DNA from: Stenocarpella maydis
Lineage: Eukaryota > Ascomycota > Sordariomycetes > Diaporthales > Diaporthaceae
DNA: 64,000 nt
NCBI GenBank assembly: GCA_002270565.1
Contig: NQMI01000004.1
Coordinates: 811,065-875,064 of the forward strand
Direction: 5' to 3'
The first letter of the stretch is position 1, and each line of letters begins with the position of its first letter. Both the position numbers and the translations under genes were made by a program. Shown here piece after piece: positions 21,681-32,345 of this stretch. The notes below the pieces were generated by a model. The model worked only from the letters and a program-made list of their open reading frames with translations. It was not told the DNA's origin and did not search any database.

Positions 21681-22330
21681 TCCCCGGCTAAAACCTTGCT
21701 TCCACCTGATGTATTGAGGGTCAAGCTGGTGTATACTCTGGCATTCCCCTGCTTCCGATAGGTCGGGCCAGAGCAGTCTTCCGCCCAGGCTATGCACAGC
21801 AGGACCTCGCCAGGAGTGGCCCGGGAAGGTCCGCCAGCGGAGGGTGCAAACCCGGTACGGACGGCCCCGGCACTCCCAACACACCGGCGGATGGATACAG
21901 CTTCAGACCCCGCGGATCAAGGCGCAGTGGTGTCTTTGGTCCACGCCTGAATCGGCGAAGCCAAGCCGGGGAGTGTGCGAAGAGTCTCATGTGTTCCTGA
22001 ACGTGGATGTTGTCCCAAGCCAACAGGGAAAAACCATCAGTGTCTTTTATTATCTCTTAGTCAAGTTTGAGATACGCGTTCTGTACTTCGTATATTAAAG
22101 GCATTCTGAGGTTGAATAATTCGAGCAAAGCGTGCGCGGAGTCTTCGCGTCGTAAAACTGTCTTGTCCGATGCCCACGACTTTCTCCTCGCGATGGATCT
22201 CGGGGAGTAGCCCTCAAGGCAGTCCACACCCTCCAAAACAGATTGATCGATGCCCATGAGCTTTGAGAGACGATTTATCTCGGATATGGTTTTCCCGATG
22301 CGTTTCCAATCAGATGAGCAGTTTTGTGGT
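21680..22330 (-). pseudogene. HET (heterokaryon incompatibility) protein fragment
   Basis: The minus-strand frame from about 22325 to 21960 reads through the C-terminal part of a HET domain. It contains SDWKRIGKTISEI, LMGIDQSVLEG, SPRSIARRKSWAS, AHALLELFNLRMPLIY and EIIKDTDGFSLLAWDN. In the family these are the WTLQEL-downstream block, the A-R-RxSWA motif, the YxLLGxF motif and the DxSLxAW motif. A TAA at 22057-22059 interrupts at a position where the family has Gln/Glu, consistent with a C-to-T change. The N-terminal half of the HET domain is not found upstream, and the sequence downstream continues in more than one frame. HET proteins mediate non-self recognition and cell death in fungi; this copy is a broken remnant. 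Confidence 0.75.
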
Positions 22331-22853
22331 CGGATTAAACAAACGAAACCAACTATTCATCTGATTGCATACAGTCGTAAACGCTTAAAGACCCAGCTTT
22401 AGTAGGAAAATACAATAGCGATAATAATAAATTTTCAGACGAATAGCAAAATGCCTCCGAGGAAAGTTGATTTGCGCGAGGTTCCTTGACGACTGGGTAC
22501 AATCCAGTCTCACAGCAACCAATAGCTCAACCTATGAATTTACTTTAGACATGTAGAGCTTGTTCCGTAGCCGAGTTGGAGGCTTCTGCATTCCCCGCCC
22601 CCCTTCTTCCTTATTGTATCAATGGGACTAAACGTGTGTTAGGGCACATTTAAACGAGCAAACTACCTAGGTAGCAGGTGATAAAGACACGCAGATCCAG
22701 GTGCAAACATTAAGTAAGAACCTTCTTAAAGTCCTTCCCGTACTTCTAAAGTCATGACTGACACCTTGAACGAACTCAACCGTGCTAATATATATATATA
22801 TACGTACAAGAGAAGTATTTTACTTGATATATACCGTTGAAAATGCGGGAATT
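22331..22853. other. Intergenic, nothing recognised
   Basis: AT-rich in part, with a (TA)n run near 22789. Probably the 3' flank of the metalloprotease gene and the lost 5' part of the HET fragment. Confidence 0.5.
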
Positions 22854-24160
22854 CTATTCTGCGCCTGCCCGATACTCGTCCCATATCAAGCGCATGCGAG
22901 CTTCTTGTCCCTTTGTAAACTCAATACGACACGCACTAGAGTTTTATTAGCAAAATACAAGCTTCGACATTCCCGGGAGGGCTTGGGGGGGATCAGGGTC
23001 AGGATGCTCAGCTACTTACTCGTCCGAATAGTCCACTATGGAAACAATCAAAGTCAGTGAAAGGTTCCAAATGCAGTGTTTCAAGAATTGCGAAGCGCTT
23101 CTAGGTATACTTCTCGAAATACAAAATTCCATAGCACAAAAAAGTAATCTTCCGTGGTAAACAGAGCGATGGGAGCTTGCTTACTGTGGTTCTTATAATT
23201 TGGAGGGTCAGTGCCGAACAAGCAAGCAGTGCTGCCATCATCACAAACGCCTTGATATGTATAAGTGTACCCGCTCTGTGGTACTGTATCGTTGACGCTG
23301 TTACACGTTAATTACCAGCTACGGGTCCCAGAACACATTTCAAGGTACAAAGATCTGGGAACTGTAGCAACTCAAGAACGGCACTTACTAGTCTCCGGGG
23401 CCCGAGCAGCCTCCCTGAAAGACGTGGAACAGCCCGAACCAGTGACCAGCCTCGTGAACAGCCATCTTGCCCTGGTTATAGCCCCAATCGTTGGTGCCGT
23501 TGGGGACCGTCGCGGAGTTCACGAAACACCCGTCTACGGACTTGTCGAACTCAGTGGGCTCGGCCGTGCCGTTGGGCGTCCAGGTTGCGAGGCCCCACGG
23601 CCACGTTGACCAGCCTGTTCCTGAATTCCCGGGGCCGACTGTAAGTTCCGGGATGTAGAACAGGTTTAGGTCGGCATAGGTGCCTTTCCGGAGGGCCTGC
23701 TTGACGACATACTCAATGTCATCTCCCTTGTTAACAGACGCGAGTGTCTGGTTGACGACCCACTGGGTCTCTGCTAGCTTCAGGTTGAAGCTATATGGGG
23801 CGAACGAGTCGTGGAGCAGCTGGAACTGCGCGGTCATTGTATCTTTCTTGAGGCGAGGTTAACGTTTGTCATGGGGAGTACATTGGCGACGGCTAAACTC
23901 ACAGAAAGATAGCCGCCTTCGAAGGTCTCGTTGAACGCAACAACGTGCTGATAGACATTGACATCTATAGCTTCGTCGGCGGGCGACCTGAGACCGCTTG
24001 ATTTCGTCCCGATCCGCAGTCGGCTTGCCAGCAACTCTTTGGTATCCTCAGAGATCTCATCTTGACCGCAGACCACGGGATGTGATCGCCTTAACTGCGG
24101 GACGATAGAGGCTCCTGTAGAGCCCAGCAGTGCGAGCGAAGCTATAATGCCGGAACGCAT
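22854..24160 (-). CDS. Secreted metalloprotease, pappalysin/M43B family
   Basis: Zinc endopeptidase, probably extracellular. Five exons: 24160-23903, 23846-23389, 23297-23185, 23035-23020 and 22935-22854. The introns are 56, 91, 149 and 84 nt, all GT-AG. Total 927 nt, 308 residues. A signal peptide is present (MRSGIIASLALLGSTGASI). The zinc site HEAGHWFGLFH has ligands His217, His221 and His227. Downstream are GCSGPGDYVNDT, a Cys-containing loop (GVCDDGSTACLFGTDPP), the Met-turn MDYSDDACR and the C-terminal EFTKGQEARMRLIWDEYR. Without splicing, the frame stops right after GPGD, so a single-exon reading would miss the Met-turn. The 16-nt fourth exon encodes only about MDYSD. Expression cannot be judged from the sequence. 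Confidence 0.9.
23020..23035 (-). other. 16-nt microexon of the M43 protease gene
   Basis: Flanked by ATAG upstream and GTAAGT downstream. It joins an A from the previous exon to encode Met-Asp-Tyr-Ser-Asp and two bases of the next Asp codon, i.e. the Met-turn itself. Confidence 0.8.
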
Positions 24161-25151
24161 TTTGATAACTAGACAGGGCCGAGGCTTGAGGCTTGAGGAA
24201 CTCAAAAGATATGAAACCCTTACCTTTGAAACAATGCCAGTAATAAGGCGTTTCCATATATATATATATATATTGTGTGAGCATTTCCCGTACCAAGCAA
24301 GGTTGGATTCAGACTTGGATTGAAGAGGAAGGTATCATCGAAACAGGAGTCCAGAGTCGGCCGACTCGGCAGTCTTGGCTTTCAAGGTCGGGATTGATTC
24401 CTCCATCAAGCTACGAGATATGCACGGTGTGCGTGGTACGATGGAGGGCAACCTCGTATCTGCAAGAATATATTCTTAGTGCACACAATACGTCACGATC
24501 AAAATACACTGAGCCGACAGAGCCAATTTACCTTGGCGGGAGAAGTGCCACTGTCGTGTGGTTTTGAAGACTAGGTAGTCAAATCTGCAGTTCTGGTTAG
24601 AAAAGCCCCATGAGCATTGCATGTCACAAGGCAAGCTGCCGCTACCTTCGTGCTGAAGCCATGGCTGAAGCATGAGCCATTACTACAGACTACGGTCAAT
24701 AGCGAATAGAAACATCAGAAAAGGATCCCTGGGTGGCGTTGCCAGAGCTCCTTGATTCATGGGAGCATTGATAAACCTGCGTTGAGCTGATATGTACCTG
24801 CACGACTTGTTCCACAAAACCATTTGTATTTATGTATGAGTGCTGAGAATGCGAGTCGGTGCTCTATATTACAATGTAAATGATTTTTACTTCGCAAGAG
24901 ACAGCTGCGGATGTGTAAAATTGGCCTTCTTTTCAAGTTGTACACAATGGTGTTTAGGAGAGGGGGGGTTGTCGAGGGTGACCCCTAACCCTCTGCTGAT
25001 CAAGCATTGCCCGTCCAGTCGGCAACGGGACAGCAACACCAGTGCTAGCTTACGGTGCTAGTGATGTCTTGACGGAACTTTGCGTTCGTACCTCTCCGTC
25101 CAGCCGCCCATTCCCTCTCCCGACCGTCATCCCAAGGATCAACATTTCAAA
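24161..25151. other. Intergenic, nothing recognised
   Basis: Shared upstream region of the divergent metalloprotease and Asterix-like genes. Contains a (TA)n run at about 24256-24274, close to the protease start, but no supported gene. Confidence 0.5.
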
Positions 25152-25695
25152 ATGGCATCAAGAAAGGACCAGCGCAGGCCTGACCTGGGTACGCCATCTA
25201 CCCAGGCCGTTTCTCATTTGCGACCAGCCAACTAACAGCGATCTCCACAGTAATTCCCTACCAGGAGCCATTGTCCAAAGGCGACAGCCCCGAGCTGTCT
25301 TCCACTCTGTCCCAGACCCTCCCAATGGCGGCAATTTTCATGCGCAACCGCTACATAGGGTGGTATGTCATCTGCATCTAGAACCTCGACTCAATGCCTC
25401 GGCTGAAGCGGCTCCTCGGCTTCGACCTTCCAGCTCCGCAGGGGCGCAATCACACGCGATGGAAGCTGACAACACGCAATGAAATAACAGGGCAGCCGTG
25501 GTATTTAGCGTCCAGAACTGGTTGGGCGAGAGCGAAGACAGCCAGAAGAGCAGCAGCACGCCCGGCTACTTCTCGGTGGGCATGTCGCTCATGTCTCTGA
25601 TCGTCACATACCTGCCAATGTTCCTCCCTCCTCCGCCTGGTACACAGCGAGCCGCGACAGGCACCGAGGCGGCGCCTCCAGTGCCTCCTTCATAA
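25152..25695 (+). CDS. Asterix-type ER membrane protein (PAT complex, WDR83OS/UPF0139 family)
   Basis: Small ER membrane protein; animal members are the Asterix subunit of the PAT complex that shields transmembrane segments during membrane-protein folding. Three exons: 25152-25188, 25251-25362 and 25491-25695 (introns 62 and 128 nt), 117 residues. It starts MASRKDQRRPDL, the family hallmark, then VIPYQEPLSKGDSPEL, LPMAAIFMRNRYIGWAA (first membrane segment), FSVQNWLGES, GYFSVGMSLMSLIVTYLPMF (second segment), and a Pro-rich tail. No single open frame shows the gene; it appears only after splicing, which restores every conserved block. Confidence 0.92.
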
Positions 25696-25896
25696 ATGGG
25701 TGTATAGAAGAGTGTGGAGAGCTGGAGGACCAAGGACGAAGCGAACTTTCTGGCAATGGTGGTCCCGCTCTGCGGGCACCTGTAGTACGATACCCGCCAT
25801 ATAGCAATATCAGTTCAATTGAGAAGCCCACCAACTAATCAGTACGTCGAACTGGACGCTTTAAAGTGAGCAGGCCTGACCAGGTCCCGGTCTCAA

Positions 25897-26934
25897 CTAC
25901 AACTCGTGTGGTGTCACCGGCAGGGAAAGCTTCCTCCTGAGGCCGGTCACAATGTCCAAGTAATCCTCCTCGTCCTCACTGGTAATGATTCCGTGCCGGA
26001 CAAAGAAATCCAGCATCACTGAGCAGCAGTTCGGTTTGAATTCCCCGCGCTTCATGGCCCTGGTGACCTCTTCCACCGTCATCAGGTAAAACCCCTGGAC
26101 CTCGCCGTCCTTCGGCTCAGGTCGCACGTCGCCAGGAAGCTCCAGGTCGTAAACGTACAGCACGTTCGGCCGCAGCTGGCCCGTCTGCTTGCTCTGGCTG
26201 ACGTATGTCACTACTCCGGCGGGGACGAGGTTCTTCTCGACGTAAGGGAGCGGCAGCGCCGCCTCCTCGTCCGACTCGGCCACGATGCACTGCCACGGCG
26301 TGTCTTCCGCCTTGACACCGCCAGCAACTGTCGTGTCCAGCATCCCCGGGTAGGAATGCAGACTGGCGTCGCGTCGTGCCACCCAAATCCTCAAACCTGT
26401 CGTGTCAAGCTCGTTTGTGTCTCGTACGTAAGCTGTCAAGTGGGCGCCACGGCTGCAGATCCCAAACAGCGAGGCAGCGAACCGTTCGAGGCGTATGCGC
26501 TCTGGCCGGTGAGTCGCCCTCGATGGGTACTCTCTCGCCCCGATGATGCGCACCATCTCACTGTGAGATGTGAGGTTCGGAAATACCGAGGGGCCTAATG
26601 CAATTGCACCATTGATCACAGCCTGGAAGGCGGCGTTGATGCGATCGGCTTCGATGTCAGTCACTGTGACCTGGACAAGCTTGCTTTCGTGGTCGATCGA
26701 GAAGTCTGCCGTCCATGGCAACTTGGAGACGGTATCTGAGGTGAGGTAGCCATGAGTTCGAGAGTCGTTGGGAAGAAGCAGCTTGTATAGGCCGCCGTAG
26801 TCCCAGCCTATGGGAACGCTGGTGCCAGCGAGGCAATGGTTAGCTTGGGACAAGTCCAGGAGGATAAAAGCTTCATACTTATCCACCGCTCTAACGAGGT
26901 CAATCAACCGCCGAGCTTCGAAATTCCCGTCCAT
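25897..26934 (-). CDS. Nudix hydrolase with DUF4743 (YJR142W-like)
   Basis: Intronless, 345 residues. The N-terminal ~150 residues are the DUF4743 region found ahead of the Nudix domain in fungal/plant thiamine-pyrophosphokinase-related proteins; the yeast relative YJR142W is reported to hydrolyse damaged thiamine diphosphate forms. The Nudix box (about residues 203-225) reads GGVKAEDTPWQC followed by IVAESDEEAAL. The Glu residues of the box are kept, while the usual Arg before the first Glu is Ala, as often varied in this subfamily. The downstream LYVYDLELP, DGEVQGFYLMTVEEV and FKPNCCSVMLDFFVRHG are characteristic. Likely cytosolic metabolite-repair enzyme. The start is the first ATG. Confidence 0.92.
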   Translation of the reverse strand: MDGNFEARRLIDLVRAVDKYEAFILLDLSQANHCLAGTSVPIGWDYGGLYKLLLPNDSRTHGYLTSDTVSKLPWTADFSIDHESKLVQVTVTDIEADRINAAFQAVINGAIALGPSVFPNLTSHSEMVRIIGAREYPSRATHRPERIRLERFAASLFGICSRGAHLTAYVRDTNELDTTGLRIWVARRDASLHSYPGMLDTTVAGGVKAEDTPWQCIVAESDEEAALPLPYVEKNLVPAGVVTYVSQSKQTGQLRPNVLYVYDLELPGDVRPEPKDGEVQGFYLMTVEEVTRAMKRGEFKPNCCSVMLDFFVRHGIITSEDEEDYLDIVTGLRRKLSLPVTPHEL

Positions 26935-29104
26935 GCTTTTCTGATGAAGTCTGAAAATGTGTCTTCTCTTTCACAGCTGATGTCGAGGTAAGTGCGCAGT
27001 GCAAAGGTCTCATATGGTGGCACTACATGACGGTATTTCTATCAAGAGAGTCGGCCTGAGGGTTCAACCCTACCCGGAGTACCAGGAGGCAGGCTGCCTA
27101 ATCAAGATATTTCGAATCAGTTGTTGTTGTCAATGTACTTGAATGCCACGCAACAGAACTAGTTCAATTCGCCAATCTGCTCAGGATTCGAAGCCATGTA
27201 TTGGCTTTCAATATTACAAAATGATGAGAATTGAGGTATTGGACCGAGACGTTATCGGAATTTGCAAGTGAGCGGCGAGAATGAAATTCAGGAGGAAGAG
27301 AACATTTGAATGGATGATGTAGAATCACAAACGCCGTCGAGGGTGAAGGTCCAGCACAGGGGCTTTGCATGTGTATCTCGCACCTCTGTTTTGATGAGGC
27401 TGTCGACAAGTCTTGTGATTACCTGTGGCGCAGAAATAGAATCGACTGGAAAGTAACTATTAACAAACAGGACCAGGACAGGAAGGTTTATGGGGCTGAG
27501 GATATATCAAAAGTGAGGCGGTAGCCCTGTTCTCGTCAAATACATTGGTGGCAATTGATACTTCTACTTTCTGTTGGTAGGGTTTGTGCTGCGTCTGAGA
27601 TAATCCGATGCATGGGGCGATACGTTCGGTGGCTGGCCAGCCAGGCTACCAGGTGTCGACATGCGCGAGCGCAATAAAGCTGTCAGTCACCCCGGCCTGG
27701 TCTTGTCTGCCAACGGCACCTCTTCATGCAGGGGTCATGCACAAATATGATAGATACTTGTCAGTTTTCTGAGCTCACTTTCACCAGAGTACCCCTCCCG
27801 CACACAGCCCACGGTGGAAGCGCCACTCGGGACCCTTCCTCTGAAGCTTTAGTTACTCTTACTCCTAAGGATGGACTAAATACACCACAAATGACGGCGA
27901 TATTGGATGGTGGAGCATGTTTATGGCTTTGACCCTCGACATGCGCAGATCGGGCCTTTAAGCTTTGGAATAGTGTGGCCGCCAACTTTAACTGACGGGT
28001 AGGCCCGTGGTCTGTCTAATGTCTATCTAACGATCTGGAGATTTTGGTGGACAAGGTTCGAAAACCTGCTACAGCGGCTGTGCTTCGAAGCTCCTCTGGG
28101 TATATCCCTGAGTGCGAGGGCAGGAGAGAGCAACTATGCGCTGGCTGAGGTATCAGACCCGCAGTCGAACAAGAAGCACCTACGGATGACGCATCTTGTC
28201 CCCAGCGGTGTGGTCTGGATCGAAACTCACCCCGAGATTATGAGGCTGGCGGGATGAAACCAGACGAGACGAGAGTGGTTCTTCGGCTGGGCCCCGGGGA
28301 TATTGATAGATATACCGGTCCCGGCCCACTTGAAGCCATTACACTAGGTGTGCTGCGATATTGCATCTGGGGCCCCGGGACGCGCTAGTGCCGTGGTGAG
28401 AGTGAGAGTGCCTGCTGCGTGGTCATCAAAACAGCGAGATTGCGAGGTCAAAAATGGAAGCATGAGGTGACACGTCGCCGAGCAGACGCTTATTATTGGT
28501 CGTGGATGTCACTGTCAACGTTGTTTCAATAACGTGCTTCCGAGGTAGTGCAAGGCAGGGCTGGTAGGCTGCGGCTAACCCCGCGGTTGACGTTTCCCAG
28601 GCTTCCAGGGCTTGGACACATGGCTAGTGCAGCGTGCCCAGGACTACCCTTGATGTGTCCAGCTGGCCTGTTGTCTGAGCAGAAAGAAGAGGGGGGCCCT
28701 GGAGCTGGGGCCTGTGTGGAGCTTCCATGTCTTCTTCTTGATCGTGGAGCCGCAAGCCCCTGAGATGAGATCAGGGATGCTACCACGAATCTGCCTCTGC
28801 CTCTGCCTCTGCCTCTGCCCGTTTGTCAGTCGGCGGCGAAGGAGTCGGTTGGCATTGATGATCTCCCCGGCGGACGTGTCAACGTCGCTCTGTCTGTCTG
28901 TCTCGAGACGCCCACACCAAGTCAGGTTTATGCAAGCACCCTGCACCTCAACCAATCCAACCCAGGAACCCCCCCGTGGCTCTGACAGAGACAGCTGCAA
29001 GCTCTCTTGCTCAAGCCCTCCGGACCGACCACGACGCCAGCGCCCTCGCCACCGTTGAATCGTGACCAGACAGACACGACACAGGTACTTTGCCCCTCCA
29101 GAAC
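26935..29104. other. Long intergenic region
   Basis: About 2.2 kb between the Nudix gene and the proposed first exon of the MOB2-type gene. No gene, tRNA or transposon recognised. A hexanucleotide microsatellite lies at 28791-28818, near the MOB2 5' end. Confidence 0.45.
28791..28818. repeat. (CTGCCT)n microsatellite
   Basis: About 4.5 units of CTGCCT upstream of the MOB2-type gene. Confidence 0.85.
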
Positions 29105-30881
29105 ATGCCAAGTTTCCTCTCTGGACTGTGAGTCTGTCCTGACCGCCTGCCGCCCTCCTCCTCCTCTCCTCCCACTCCGCCCTCTCTCACCTGCCCTGCC
29201 CTGGGGGATATTGGGATATATGCATGCAACCATGTGCGTCTATCTCTCTACCTCCCAGGTAGGTATGGTAGACACGGACGCGGGCGCGGGCGCAGACACA
29301 GTTGCAGTTGCAGTTGCAGTTGCAGTTGCAGTTGCAGTTGCAGATGCGGATGCAGCTGTGCCGGATCGGCCCAGGCCTCGGTGCCGTCAGGCCTCGGTGT
29401 AGCATCAGAGGTCACCGCCGGAACCTGTCACGAGCATGCAAGCTACACACCCTTTACACCCAGTGCTACACTGCGTGCTGTGTGCCGTGCCGTGCCCTGT
29501 CATGCCCTGCCCTTGTCTTGGCGTTCGTTGCGCTCCATTGGCCCTACCCTAAAGGCTGCCGCCACTTGCGTGCCCACCAGCATTCTTGCCCATCGTGTCG
29601 TTGTCCGCTCGGCTCGACGCGACTGACTAGAAGAACCCCGTCCTGTCCTGCCCTGCCCTGTCCCTTCCCCCCCTCCCCACCCCTGGCACGCGCTCATACA
29701 TACGCTTGCTTGCATTACTCACTCACCACGTGCGCACCCATCACTAACCTCCCTCATAGACGGTCACGAAGCAAGTCAAGAGGACCATCGAGGAATACTG
29801 ACCGCCCCGGGACACCAAAGGAGGCCATTCCTGCGTTACCCTCGCCCACGCACGAGCAGCAGCAGAGAGGACGCACCCTGGACAGCGTCCTGCCGCCGCT
29901 GCCCCCGTCAGACTCCCTATCCAAGTCTGTCGGCGCCACGATGGCCTCGAGCTCCAACGGGGATGAGGCCCTCAAGGCTTACCACCTGCCGCACCCCCTG
30001 CCCGCCTGGGTCAACCCGGCCTACGCCAAGCACATTGTCAAGGGCAACTTCATGACCCTCAGTGCCCGGCCCAAGACGGTCGAGCAGGGCGAGTGGATTG
30101 CCCACCAGTGTGTAGAGCACTACCGCAACCTGTGGCACTTTGTCCGCGTCATATACGAGAAGGAGGAGGACGGCACAAATATCTGCAACGCTACCACGTG
30201 CCCCAAGATGGCTGCCGGCCCGTAAGTCCACACTCCTCGCCGGGTCTCACCCGAGGCCCGGCCGACCAGCCAGACCCACGGGCGGTTGATATCTCACGAA
30301 TGCCCCCTCGGCTAACCCTCTCACCCAGCAACCACTCGTACACATGGCTAAACAGCCGCTACGAGCCCATCGAGCTGCCCGCCTTCGAGTACATGACCCT
30401 CATGCAGCGGTGGATATCGGGCAAGATCGACAACACGCAGGTGTTCCCTACCGACCCGGCAGGCGTTTCGTACGCGCTGAACCCATCGCTGGGCTCCTCG
30501 CCCTCGCTGTCGAGCATCAGCGGCGAGGGCGGCGAGGACTGGGTGGGCCGCCGCAGCGGGTTCCCCAAGGAGTTCCTGTCCATCTGCCAGACAATCTTCC
30601 TGCAGATGTTCCGCGTCTACGCCCACCTGTACCACGCCCACTTCGTCGAGCCCTTCTACCACCTCAACCTCGAGAAGCAGCTCAATAGCTGCTTCTCCCA
30701 CTTCCTGCTGACCGCCACCAACCTCGACCTGCTGCGGCCCCACGAGCTCGAGCCAATGCAGCCCCTCATCGACCTCTGGGCCGCAAACGGCACCTTCCCG
30801 CCGGAGTCCAAGGCCTACCAGATGGCCAACCTGGCCGCTGGCCAGACCCTGCTGGAAAAGGCCGGTATTCAGCCGCAATGA
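29105..30881 (+). CDS. mob2: MOB2-type NDR-kinase activator
   Basis: Mob1/phocein family, subgroup MOB2, the co-activator of NDR kinases (COT1 in Neurospora) that control hyphal polarity. Main exons 29760-30221 and 30329-30881, with an intron 30222-30328 (107 nt, GTAAGT...CCAG). The coding frame from MASSSNGDEALKAY (29941) onward is secure. It shows KGNFMTL, GEWIAHQCVEHYRNLWHF, the zinc ligands in CNATTC and HLYHAH, CPKMAAGP, YTWLNSRYEPIELPAFEYM and QMFRVYAHLYHAHF. A first exon 29105-29127 (MPSFLSGL, donor GTGAGT) followed by a 632-nt intron joins in frame to RSRSKSRGPSRN, giving 345 residues. That 5' part is a proposal, since translation could instead begin at 29941. A ~45-residue Ser/Gly-rich insert (NPSLGSSPSLSSISGEGG) interrupts the fold after FPTDPAG. 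Confidence 0.85.
29301..29342. repeat. (GTTGCA)7 microsatellite
   Basis: Seven perfect units of GTTGCA, lying in the proposed 632-nt first intron of the MOB2-type gene. The repeat makes artefactual Val-Ala and Gln-Leu reading frames. Confidence 0.9.
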
Positions 30882-32345
30882 GCCAGCGACGGCTAGGGGA
30901 GGTCGGAAGAGGTGGCCCTCCCCCGGGGGAGGGGTGGGTGGATCAAGTCTCGTCTGGTCGGGCGCGATGCTCATGTAGACCCAGGCGGAGGCGGAGGCGG
31001 AGGCGGATGGTAGCTGCAAGGCGCTGTAGCGGCTCCCAGTAGTGGGAACGAAGTGGACACCTTTGCATTGGGATTTGTCTCGAGCAGAAGAGCAAAAGAT
31101 GCATGGCATTGCAAGTATTGTTAGAATGTGAATAATTGCACCCTCGGGGTATAAGCGCACAAGAACATAAACTCGCATAATTTTACTAGCAGCTGGCCAG
31201 GTTGGTCAACAGGACTTGGTAATCGGGGATCTGAACACGGGTCCTACCACATGCAGCGTCCTCCTCCTGCCTCGCAGACTTGGGTCTACCACGAGGGAGA
31301 GAATCATGCGCTAACACGCCTTGCCTCTTGATCCAGTCCCAAATGCCCCGTCCCTATGCCGCGCCCATCCGCAGCAATACGGCACCTCGCCCGGCCCATC
31401 CTCAAGGGCCAGTGTAATGAACCTGCCTTCCCGAACCATCACCACCGGGGCCAGAGGCGTCGTGGAGTACACGGGATGGGCGCGAAGCGGGGGGCTCAGT
31501 CCCGGTGGCAGCACGAATATAGACGGCAACAGCCATGGAGACTAGCAAGCATATGTAATATAGAGCAACAATTAAGAATTCGTGGCCTCTTTCTCAGAGT
31601 GCCTTGTGCGTATCGATCTGAAGACAAGAGGAATATAGCCCGGGGACGCTGGCATCCACTCCCCACCAAGACAACCATCGCCTCTGAACCCCAGTGAAAG
31701 CAAGCACAATGACCCAGCCGTCGTACACGACCCGGCCCCTGCCGTGCCCGCCCACAACCTTTCAAACCTCGTCACCTGCCAGGCTGCCAAAAAAAAAAAT
31801 TTGGGCAAATCCGGTGCCGTAGTCGAGGACTCGCCAGGCCGCGGGGCTCATTAGCCCGTAGACGACGCGACCCCGGTTCTCGTTCCCCTAAGCGTAGTGC
31901 TTGATACTCGGCGGTTATCGTGGAGTAGCCCCCCACCTTCGAGGAGCCAAAACCTCACGGCACACGGTTGATGCGTTCCTAGCCAGTGTCCGCGGCGACG
32001 AAAGAGGTGAGCGCCGCACTGGGACTGGCCCTTGCGCTTAGATTTGAGAAGGTGATATACTAGACCCGTGAATAAGTCGCAATAGTTTTGTCCATGCCAA
32101 TTCATTTCGAGCAACTATTCCTCCAATTATTATTATAAAATCGAGGCCCTGTCAAGACCCTCTGTGACTTCTGCAAATGACACACATTGCAATCATACTC
32201 ATCTGAACAATCAATACTGTGAATCACCTACCTTACTATTGAGTCTCACGTCTCGAGACAACGCACTCAAGACAGCAATCCTGCCAAGATTGAAGCGTCT
32301 TGTTCAATCAATCCTCAATCCCACAATCCTGCCTTTTATCTCAAA
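30882..32345. other. Intergenic, nothing recognised
   Basis: 3' UTR of the MOB2-type gene with a (GGCGGA)4 repeat at 30984-31007, then about 1.3 kb with only short overlapping open frames. Confidence 0.45.
30984..31007. repeat. (GGCGGA)4 microsatellite
   Basis: Four perfect units 100 bp downstream of the MOB2-type stop codon. Confidence 0.85.

Noticed and set aside
28021..28100. tRNA-like B box (GGTTCGAAAACC)
   Set aside because: No matching A box or cloverleaf could be drawn around it.
29234..29626. Open frame with repeated Cys-Ser codons
   Set aside because: Produced by the (GTTGCA)7 microsatellite; it disappears once the repeat is recognised.
31190..31262. Possible tRNA-like stretch
   Set aside because: Acceptor and D stems do not pair and the B-box consensus is poor.
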